Positions 55,681-64,000 of a stretch of DNA of 64,000 bases are shown here, one piece after another. Position 1 is the first letter of the stretch. Each line of letters begins with the position of its first letter. Under the pieces are notes generated by a model that saw only the letters and a list, made by a program, of their open reading frames with translations, was not told the DNA's origin and did no database searches. The position numbers were made by a program, and so were the translations under genes. Source of the stretch: Bryoerythrophyllum caledonicum (Eukaryota > Streptophyta > Bryopsida > Pottiales > Pottiaceae); the NCBI GenBank assembly GCA_963971425.1, contig OZ020517.1, positions 18,132,904 to 18,196,903 on the forward strand, written 5' to 3'.

Positions 55681-56872
55681 ACGGCCCCAGCGTGCGCAGG
55701 GGGCTCTTGATCGTGCCGTTGCTCTCGGTTGATACCCCTTCCAGAGTTCGTTGATACCCATTATTTAGTCATATATCCGGTCATACCCTGATCCAATCGT
55801 ATACCCGGTCTAACCTTATATCGCTGTAAGGGAAAAAAAAAGAAAAAAAAAAAAGTTTTTTTTCCATAGATTTTGACGAAACTGAAAATGCCTATAAGTA
55901 ATTTTCAACAATTCAAAACAACTTGAATTTTTTTCCCTTGTAGATTGAATCTAGAGGTATAATCTCAATTTTTTTCGGATTTTTTCTCTTTTTTCTCTTT
56001 TTTCTAAAAATCCTCAAAGGTCGTTGAAATCACCATAGTGAAGATTTGCAGAATTTCTTCCGATTTCATAGATTCTAGCTCCAGCTCTAAATCTGAATTT
56101 GAGTCATCAACATGATATTTTGTGATTTTGAGTCCAAATAATTAAATGAAGTTTATGAAGCCTACTTTCCATTCCAATTTGAAAATATGAAAAATTTGAA
56201 AAAAATTCAAAAAAATTTGTAAACATTTTGTAAAAAAATCTGAGCATACTTTTGTGGTTTATTTGCTGAAATTAGCCAAGTCCGTAATTCTTTAATTGCA
56301 TATTAATTTCAGATTTAGAGCGGAAGCCACTTTTTGGCATTTCGTCCGCAAGTTTTCATCCACTATTTTCATCCTTTTATTGGCATTTCATTCGTTGATT
56401 TTTTGCCTTTTCATCCGCCGTGTTTTTGCCTCCTCATCCGTTGTTTTTACGCATTTCATCCATTGTGATTTCCATCAGCTGTGAATCGTCATCCTCTATT
56501 TTCATCCGTGCTACGATTTTCATCTTTTATGGATGAAACTGTAATTTGCGCAGATTCACTTAACAGTGAGTTAATAACTTCCAAAATAATAATTTTTTTG
56601 GAATTTCGACTTCGGATTTGAACTTTTTAGGTGTGTTTTCATCTAGTAGGAAAGAAAAAAAATCGGACTAATGATTTTAAAAATTGTCATTTTGTAGAGT
56701 CTAAAAAATTAGAGGTTTACCATTACAAGTCAAGGAAGCCACATTTGAGTTGTAACATGATGCTTTTGTGTATTTTTCTTAGAAGGTGTAAGCATTGATG
56801 TATATGAACAGACACCGTATTGACGATTGTATATTGTTTGTGATTATGATCAGGTTTCTTGTATGTGACATC

Positions 56873-59800
56873 ATGGCACCACCACTTCCAATCGAAAGGC
56901 GCTGGGAGGAGTATGGTTGGTGGATTGCAGTAGACGCAGCGTCGAAGCCAATATTGTGTCTCACGGAACATCCATTTCAAATAGGGATGCGCACATCAGC
57001 ATTGGGGAAGCCCTTCGCTGAACTTCGAGCAATTAATCTTCGACCAGACGATATGGTCTATGCAGTTTGCAAACCGAGAATTGGCCAAACGGCATCAAAG
57101 ACTTCTCTTTCAAAGAAGTTGCTTCTAGCACCTGTTCCTACATATCTCCTTCAAAATTCAAGGCGGGTGAATAACATAACATCCTTACAGACGTTTTGGC
57201 TCAGCACGGATCTTGCGGTGCGCACTGCTATGCATGAGCATGTGTTGGCATCTTTGGCGTTATCTGAAGAGGATGAGGCATGCGCTAGAAGATTTATGAG
57301 TGCTCATACCATGTATGAGACATTACAACGGACGGAGCCAGAGCATGCAAGTGTTGAACGTGCAAGTCTACCAGCGGATCCAGAGGTGACCGAGCCCATT
57401 TATCACGCGTTAGCAAGGCCGACACAGTTGGATTGGCGGCCGTCCACTGAACTGCCACCATCACGTGTTCGTGCACCAACAAGTGGTCGTCCATCTAAGC
57501 GGCCACGACGTGAAGAGGGCAACATAGCTCCAGATTTTGATGGAGGGCCCTCGCGTGGCCGTTCAAAGACATCGTGTGGCCGTTCACAAACATCGCGTGG
57601 CCCCTCAGAGACATCACGTGGCAGCTCAGAGACATCACGTGGCAGGGCCTCGACATTGCGTGCGAGGGCATCGACGTCGCGGGACAGGACATCGCCATCG
57701 TGTGGCAGGGGCTCTGAATCGATAGCTGGACAAGCCGAAACTCATCGTAGATCCTCAACATCTACAGCGGGTGTCTCTGTGAGTTTGTCGGCCATGGATG
57801 ACGACTTGCACAACTTTTCTGATCAGTCATTGGGAGATTCGGAGGAAGAGGCAGACATTCCAGCAACCGTTCCAACTTCTAGGCATTTGAAAGCGCCAGT
57901 ACCTACGAAGGAGGAAGTTGCGAGAGGTTCTATATAGGGCGACATTGTGTTCAAGGCACACATTGACCGCATCGTCGAAGTGGTGAATCCGGAGGCAAAC
58001 CATCGGATACTGTCACAGAAGAGGAAATCAGAAGTGTATCACTTCTTACGAGATCCCCAGAATAGGACCGGAGTGAGTAAATTGGTACTTCGTCTAATCC
58101 GGTACCTCGTGGACATGACTACTGACACTGGCATGGTTAAGCGTGAGGGAGTGGATTTCCCGGTTACTAGAGCAGTACGTGAGTTTGAACGGATGTTCTT
58201 AAGCCATGTGGGTGTTTCTATACACGGTACTGCGGGCTCTCAACTATCTTGGCTTCAAGAGCGTATCATTTGGGAGCCTGTGGACGGGCAACACGTTGTA
58301 GCTGCTTGCAAGTATGCGAAGGAGGAGTGCATAAGCGGCAACATCCCTCTGTCTGAGTATCATAAGACGTTTGAGGAGCGGGATGCTACCTTTGTTGTGT
58401 ACGATGATCGACGACTTTACATTAACAAGTCAGTACAGGTCAATAATGTGGAGTGGCAAAGAAAACAACTTTCCACCATGAATGAGGATTTGGTGAAGCT
58501 CCGACAAATACGGGATCTGTATGGTAGGCCTGATAGCTCGGTCCGGGCGGACGATGAAAGCAGGGCTATTGCATTGGTGAGCGCAGCAAGTGCCGTGCGG
58601 AAACTGCCACACAGAGATGACAACAAGATTACAATGTCCACACTGGCAAAGATCATGGAGGACCTAACCAATCATGCTTGGAATCCCAGTAATGAGTGCT
58701 TTGAAGTTGTCCTTCAAGTCAATAAGGACTACGAAAACGGCTTCCTGATTTACAACAAGGATGAGGAGAAGAGGTGGAAGGCTTTGGCACTGAAGAAGAA
58801 CTTGGATCCGAATGCGGATGTTCGACCGAGGCGGAAGCGGATGACCGGGCATTGGTTGAGGCCGCTTGGGAGACTTCCAGATTCGTACTATCTGGAGGTT
58901 GCAAAGGCATGTACAGCTAAGCCAGTAGGCGAGGATGGACGTAGACCTCGTCAAGCACTTTACTTCAACGGCGTTAAAGACCAAAATCCAAGGACTCATA
59001 CCCTTGCCGCTGTATGTGAGCGCATTATGAGACGAGAAGCGGTGATGAATACCATTCGGTGGTTGATGGTAGAGAACAAGGAATCTTCACCGAATTCCAT
59101 GGAAGAGTTCTTTCGTATATCTGTACGGAAGTATTTGCCAGGAGGCAAGGAGCAACTTGACAAATTTGCCGAGCTGTTGGATAGCAAAACAAGAACCAAA
59201 TGGGGTGCGTCGTAGCGAGAGAAGGTGTCAAAGCTGAAAGACATAAGCGACCTCGTCCCTCCTTTCATCAAGGTACATTATCAGGTTGTTGCAGCAAAGG
59301 GGCAAGGCCAGAATGCACCATCCGTACGTGAGGGAGTTGCAAACACTACCAATTGAGAGTGGCAGCTGCATATTCAGAGGCCAAGCGAGAATGACACACA
59401 GGATCCGCTTCTGACTCAGTGTAGAAGAGGACTATTCCGTTCAGAGTATGCGGAGTTGACACGGCCATACGTGTGGATTATTGATTGTCGCCGTGGCAGT
59501 GGAAGGCATGGCAACGGTCATTGGGAAGATGAACAATTCACTAGAATCTTTGCACAACTGGCATTATGGATGACGACCGTCGAACGATGGAACGTCATTT
59601 TTCCTATTACCACCGGCCATGTTCGCTTCCGAAGAGTTGATTACGAAGTTGAAGCTTCCGGAGGGTTGCTCTCATCGGCGTGGATGTTGGGCGTTTGGTC
59701 AGACCTCGGTTGATCATCCTCTGAACTTTACAGATGGAGGGCGCTTACAACAAGCAGTTGAACCAATAGGCGATATCATTATTTGTCTCCAACATCCAAC

Positions 59801-60956
59801 TGGATTGTCTATTGAGGCAAACTTTATTACTGGCCGCCGTCCACTTCCTCTTTTATTTGATGATAACCGTAGTGAAGCACGAGAGTCTTCTGTTGTTGAT
59901 GCTCTCGAAAGATCTCCATCTGAGTTATCAAGACTGGTGGGTTCGTACTTGCCTCGGGGTTGGGGTTTGGTGGTATGTAGCATGTCAACAGCAATTCCGA
60001 CTATACTACACTCGGATTTCCAGGGATCTGAGATCATTGTCATTGACAATTGCAGCGAGAGGATTTCGTTCTTGTACGGTGAGTTGTCCAAGAACTTCCA
60101 AGGGCATTTGTTGATGTCTAACAACATCAATGGAACGGACAATGCTTCCACTAGTGTGGATGCTACCGAAGATGCGACTCCTTTACGAACGGAAGGTGAC
60201 GATGATGTGGATTTCTACACCCATTTGAACGAAAGATTGCCACGTGAATATGGGATGGACGAATCCACGCCTGATAGTCGCTCGCCCGACTCGCAGCAAA
60301 GCAGTGAAGCAGAAGAAAGGGAAGACGAGGAGGACGATGAAGAGGAAGATGAAGGTGAAGATGGGGGAGCACCTAGGAGAGACGTGGTTCTAACAACGCC
60401 GCCGCCGCATGTGGGAGTTTGTGTACATGAGAGACCTGTTGGAATAAGGGATGATACCAGGGTATTGGATGTTCCTTTAGAGGCACCAATAGATGGGATG
60501 AACATATCCATTTCTCAGCTGTCAGAATCAGAGCAGTGTACGACCGATTCTCTCATGTTTTTTTTGGAGTTGTTTAGGGGTGGATAGTCTTTGAGGCATG
60601 CTCCATCAGAGCTTGGATCTGCGACACATGGGAGCGCTGAAGGTATTGGAGGTGGCAGTGGACCAATATTGCCATCTGTTTCAAGATAGAGCGAACCGGA
60701 AGATGTTGCCGAATTTCGGGAGACCTTCACTGCACCGATGACATTTAGGGATGGCTTCTATTATGATGCAGATGGCGTAAGGCATATGCGGCACGGCGAC
60801 CCTGGCAGCTACAGATATGAACAATCTACATCAGTCAGTCTTGGAGATAGTCCGATGCGAGAAGAAGAGTTGGCTGAAATGGTAAATACTGCCATGGAAC
60901 ACGCTACGGGAGTAATATCGCCATAGGATGATGAAGACTCTGAGGTCATACCGTAG
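56873..60956 (+). pseudogene. Large unrecognised protein gene of the 14.7-kb element
   Basis: The start ATG at 56873 (MAPPLPIERRWEEYGWWI) follows a plausible 3' splice site. The frame runs about 1,360 codons, broken by TAG at 57935, TAG at 59213, TGA at 59354, a 1-nt frameshift near 59615-59625, and TAG at 60585, 60687 and 60924. Layout: a Trp-rich head; a Ser/Arg tandem stretch of 8-residue units such as GRSQTSRG (57540-57720); a charged helical middle (57947-59215); a compact region with WIIDCRRGSG, HRRGCWAFGQTS, DIIICLQHPTG and IVIDNCSERISF (59460-60100); and an acidic tail (EREDEEDDEEEDEGE). I recognise no family. The compact region may be an alpha/beta enzyme fold but has no motif I can name. 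Confidence 0.6.
57540..57720 (+). repeat. In-frame 24-bp tandem units in the large unknown gene
   Basis: TCGCGTGGCCGTTCAAAGACA-like units repeat seven to eight times with drift, coding for RGRSxTS-type octapeptides. Confidence 0.75.
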
Positions 60957-60959
60957 CTA

Positions 60960-61486
60960 AGCATACATGATGTTTAGGTGACTAGTATAGTGTGATTGGT
61001 ATATTTGCTTTAGAGACGGTTTGTTTGATTGTAGTATATGATCTTTGTAGAATTCAATAGTTATATCATGTATGGTTTTATATATATGAAAAATATAGAG
61101 TTCTAAACCTCACACTTTATCATTGTATTGCGTGATTTATCATTACATCTCTTACAAGTTGTATTTGTAACACGACACTATAATTTATTTAAATTCATAT
61201 AAAATTTATTTCATGCAACAAATTGTATATGAATAGTTTCTTGTAAGTACATGGTCAATGTAATATTGTGAATGGAATAAAAATGAAATACCATAATTAT
61301 ATATTATGCATAATCTTACCAAAATGGCAAAAATGATTTACTTGTGTACACATTGAGAAACTAATATTCAATGAAATTGTCACAAATATTTAGCAAAGAA
61401 AAAATAGGGATTGTCGGATTTTTTTTCCTTCCAAAAGACATTTCCGCTCAAAATCTTGTTGTTATTGAGCGCCAATTAGCGCACTT
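60960..61486. other. AT-rich end of the 14.7-kb element
   Basis: Non-coding sequence between the last stop of the large gene and the right TIR. Confidence 0.5.
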
Positions 61487-61517
61487 GGCCAAGTGCATAA
61501 TTGCTTAATTGCGTGTT
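61487..61517 (-). repeat. Right 31-bp terminal inverted repeat
   Basis: A perfect inverse of 46838-46868. Further inside, TTAGCGCACTTGGCCAAGTGC forms a short palindrome at the TIR border that the left end lacks. Confidence 0.92.
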
Positions 61518-62010
61518 TCAAGTTTTCCTAGAACAATTGCTAGACTTGAGCGTCCTCCGATTGCATGTCGCACATGGCAATTGTCATGAGTCTACAATAC
61601 TTATTGTCGTACACATGACATGTCATGGTAGTTGAGCCCTTGACTAGCTTTACATGATCAAACATCAGCCAACAATCTTGAAGGTCCCTTCCAATTTGGA
61701 TACATATAACAAGGTCAACACCACTACCCGGACGATCAACGGACATTTTAAATACAAAAACTTTACCTCTAGATCGACTTGGGAACTTGTTCTTGTGGAT
61801 GAATTTGAACTTTGGCGACTCCTTCAATTCCATGATGTTGTCCATTACTCCCTTCCCACCTTGTACGTTGATACTAGATTTCTAATGTTTGGAGACGAGA
61901 GAGTCTCAAATTGGTCAAAGACATACCCATTGACGCTCCTTCAAGGCTCGACGATCCGGAGCCCGGACAGCGGACGGAGGACGGATCAAGTAGTCGGAGA
62001 GGAAAGTCTT
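61518..62010 (-). pseudogene. N-ward piece of the MULE-like transposase split by the 14.7-kb element
   Basis: The - strand reads GYVFDQFETLSSPNIRNLV, KVGRE, then KFKFIHKNKFPSRSRGKVFV, DLVICIQIGRDLQDCW and TMTCHVYDNKYCRLMTIAMC, and ends in EDAQV, TAG, QLF, TAG, ENL. The Asp in HVYDNKY is a candidate first catalytic acid. The rest of the catalytic region is at 46568-46837. The first coordinates 61518-61521 are the TCAA duplication. Confidence 0.65.
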
Positions 62011-62039
62011 GCTCGCAGCCATGACTATTGTTGAGTTGG

Positions 62040-63350
62040 TTGCTTTTGGTGTTCGTTGGACTTTCTTTGAAACGTAGCCGTGCATGACTGTTGCAGTTTG
62101 TAGAGTAAGTATTCCTCCGGATAGCACTTAGTTGGAGCTAAATGTGTCCGGAATGATCGCTCTAAATTCGTTCCCACAGAGATCTATTGTTTCTTCCTTG
62201 AATGATAAGTAAATTGAGTGCTATCCTTCTATCACGCACCAGTTAGCATTCCTATTCTACGCCCTATCTATTCATCCGGATCCTTCCGGATATCCGATGT
62301 GGTTTCCTACTAACCTCCGGATCCTTCCAACTTCCGGAAGGTCAGATGGAGTTTTTCTTCCAGAATTTTTAAGCGAGTGGCCGGGTACCACTGATCCTAT
62401 TTTGTGTAAGTGGCCAGATTCCCCACTGCTTTGTAATTTAGAGTGGCTAGACACCCACTGCCCTGAAACTTATAGTGGTTGGACACCCACTCTCCCTATA
62501 TTGCTAAATGGTCGTTGGTTTGTTGTTTCCGGATTCACTCTCTCACATTATCCGGAAGGCCTTCCAAATACGGTCACTCAGAGGCTCACCCGGACTACAA
62601 CGACATTCCGGTTGATGATCAGTGGTTCGGTGAGGTATGAAGGGCGGATCTCCATTTGGACTTCCTTCAAGACATACACCACAGGCTTTTCCATCTATCG
62701 TAAGGGGAAATTCCGGTCGCAACCAGAATCCGGGTTCACACGGATTCTCCGTGCCCTAGGAGCTACTAGGCCCACAACCTAAAATACCCTCCCTCCCCCT
62801 CCAGGCTCCTTCCGGTCACCGAGGATCGTCAGACTCTATCTAACCTCTCCTCCAGCTATTCCGGGCGCTCTCCCACAGCAAGTCCCAACCGGTTAGACTA
62901 GATGCTTATCCGTGAACCACTTCAGTTTCAACAATTATTCTACTAATCATCAACCACAATGGGCCCTATCCTTCATTCACAAAACAATACACCATCAACA
63001 TGATTTCAAGAAGAGAAAATATACTAACAAAAAATATCATTCGGGAAAAAAAAAGAAAAAAAAAGACCCTGAGCCGGCTAAGACTCAGGTATAAAGTAAC
63101 TACTACAACTGATCTGAAAATCTGATCTAAGAAGCTAAAAATCCAGAAAATCCTATCCTAAAAGTTAAGGGATCTTATCCCTTGAAACCCGGAATTCAAA
63201 CCCAGATCCGAAAATTTCGGATCTGAGATCCGGTTTTCACGGATCTAACTCAAAAACTTAAAGTAGGATTTTCTTTGGTCTGCCGTGTGATAGCCGGGTG
63301 CAAACTTGAGCCCCATTGTTAATCGCTATCATATTTTAGCCCTAAAGATT
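62040..63350. other. Region with short direct repeats, no gene called
   Basis: GGATCCTTCCGG repeats at 62278 and 62322. A roughly 38-bp periodic motif (AGTGGCTAGACACCCACTG) occurs at 62370-62500. The + ORF 62297-62782 spans these repeats, has no domain, and is not called. A14 or longer purine runs occur at 63047-63063. Confidence 0.4.
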
Positions 63351-63355
63351 CTAAT

Positions 63356-64000
63356 CTACAGAGTAACCTGGTTCCGCCTCCTACTGCTACGGCGTGAAGG
63401 GGTAACCTCTGCTGGTGCGGTGCCGGCCTCGGATTGCGCCGGAATGGATGCTGGTGGCTCCGGTAAGGAGGTCGGTGTCGGCATCCCTGGTCCGGATGGT
63501 GCATCCGAATCCTCTATTGTTACCGTCCGGCCGGATGGTGCGTCTGCTCGGTCTTCGACGTCCAGAAGGTCCCGGAAGCTACCACTGGCGCTGACCACCA
63601 TGGGTGTCGCTGCCGAGCTTCCGAGTAAAGGGTCCGTCACCGGTGGCCCCGGAGATGGAGACTCTGAGGGAATTCGGAAGGGCAACGGGGGTACTGCATG
63701 ACTCCCTAGCACATGTTCCCACTTCTGCATACTCTCCATGCTTGGGAAGGCCACCCAATTCCAACTCATGGGAGAGCTGAAATTTGGCGTTCCCACGAGG
63801 TCATTGAACTCTCCGGTGAGTGACTTCGGCGTTCCAGCTGCAAGTCTGGGTGAAGAGCTGGCCGGAAGTTGGGGCGGGGAAGTAGCTGCCGGTCCGGATG
63901 GTGATTCGGATAGACCTGTAGCGGTTCCGGATGGTCCGGTAGGGGTTCCGGATGGTCCAGCTGCGTCTAGGGCAGGAGGTGCCGGAAACGGAGGTGGAGG
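63356..64000 (-). CDS. Pro/Ser/Gly-rich gag-like ORF, partial (5' end beyond the window)
   Basis: The frame is open from 64000 to the TAG at 63356, at least 214 codons. The upstream half repeats PSGTPTG-type units (GGACCATCCGGAACC in DNA). Then SPMSWNWVAFPSMESMQKWE gives a short folded-looking stretch, and the end is basic (RRSSRRRNQVTL). Like the gene at 23912-25760 it has a basic C-terminus and lies beside a TTCCCACAGAGA sequence. The best guess is a gag-like or accessory ORF of a retroelement. Function is not known. Confidence 0.4.
   Translation of the reverse strand, partial: PPPPFPAPPALDAAGPSGTPTGPSGTATGLSESPSGPAATSPPQLPASSSPRLAAGTPKSLTGEFNDLVGTPNFSSPMSWNWVAFPSMESMQKWEHVLGSHAVPPLPFRIPSESPSPGPPVTDPLLGSSAATPMVVSASGSFRDLLDVEDRADAPSGRTVTIEDSDAPSGPGMPTPTSLPEPPASIPAQSEAGTAPAEVTPSRRSSRRRNQVTL

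Larger units (their letters stand above)
53330..56800. other. Central spacer between the two divergent genes
   Basis: AT-rich, no coding region. It carries copy D of the dispersed repeat (about 54640-54990), a short tandem at 55020-55130 (TATATGTATAAAAGTAGA-like units), the telobox cluster (55500-55680) and TTTTCATCCG-type short repeats (56380-56530). Promoters for both genes should lie here. Confidence 0.5.
46838..61517. mobile_element. 14.7-kb DNA transposon with transposase and a large unknown gene
   Basis: Perfect 31-bp TIRs, a 4-bp TCAA duplication and precise repair of the split host frame define the ends. Inside are a DDE-type transposase on the - strand (47397-53319, interrupted) and a long + strand gene (56873-60956). 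They are divergent and each runs toward its nearer TIR, stopping about 550 bp from it. Subtracting the gypsy insertion (about 48500-51240) leaves about 12 kb. Four-base duplications are known for Sola and Ginger superfamilies among others, and Sola is my leading guess from the transposase motifs. Both genes carry stops, so this copy cannot move alone. Confidence 0.85.

Noticed and set aside
62297..62782. 161-codon ORF as a gene
   Set aside because: It spans short direct repeats (GGATCCTTCCGG, AGTGG...CCCACTG), and no domain or homology is visible.

Overview
The window is nuclear DNA of a green plant with a large, repeat-rich genome. The evidence is one intact six-exon gene with GT-AG introns for a plant-type COPI-associated membrane protein (29954-31460), plant-style Ty3/gypsy elements, telobox-like AAACCCTA motifs, and decay of TE reading frames by stop codons, many of which fit C-to-T change. 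The mix of a Dualen-like LINE, a Tc1-type transposase and a gypsy integrase with a C-terminal PHD finger suggests a streptophyte alga or an early-diverging land plant rather than a flowering plant; this is inference and the species cannot be named.

Region 1 (1-15050): a decayed Ty3/gypsy element on the + strand (gag-like region, RT, RNase H, integrase, PHD finger). It is broken by an AT-rich insertion at about 3400-5010 that holds a tRNA-like SINE head, by another at about 5990-6510, and by a 7.1-kb LINE on the - strand at 6930-14046. The LINE sits exactly inside the PHD finger, with a 10-bp target-site duplication. It has an AP-type endonuclease at its N-terminus and a restriction-like endonuclease signature at its C-terminus.

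Region 2 (15050-29700): a 5.2-kb element with about 46-bp terminal inverted repeats (17220-22400), several minisatellites, a gag-like or plant-transposon-like gene on the - strand (23912-25760), a GC-rich repeated segment, and a Tc1/mariner transposase pseudogene (28177-29223).

Region 3 (29700-31500): the COPI-associated gene, the only host gene I can support.

Region 4 (33175-41675): an 8.5-kb element with very long inverted terminal arms, a 9-bp target-site duplication, asymmetric tandem arrays, a 200-N gap in the left arm and no visible transposase.

Region 5 (41685-64000): mostly TE debris. A transposase gene on the - strand is split into 46568-46837 and 61518-62010 by a 14.7-kb DNA transposon (46838-61517) with perfect 31-bp TIRs and a 4-bp duplication (TCAA). 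Removing the element and one duplication copy rejoins the reading frame. This transposon has two divergent genes. One is a DDE-type transposase on the - strand, itself interrupted by a fragment of a second gypsy element. The other is a long + strand protein of about 1,350 codons that I do not recognise. Both are now pseudogenes. This transposon is the best candidate for an undescribed system. The window ends in a proline-rich gag-like ORF that runs off the right edge.
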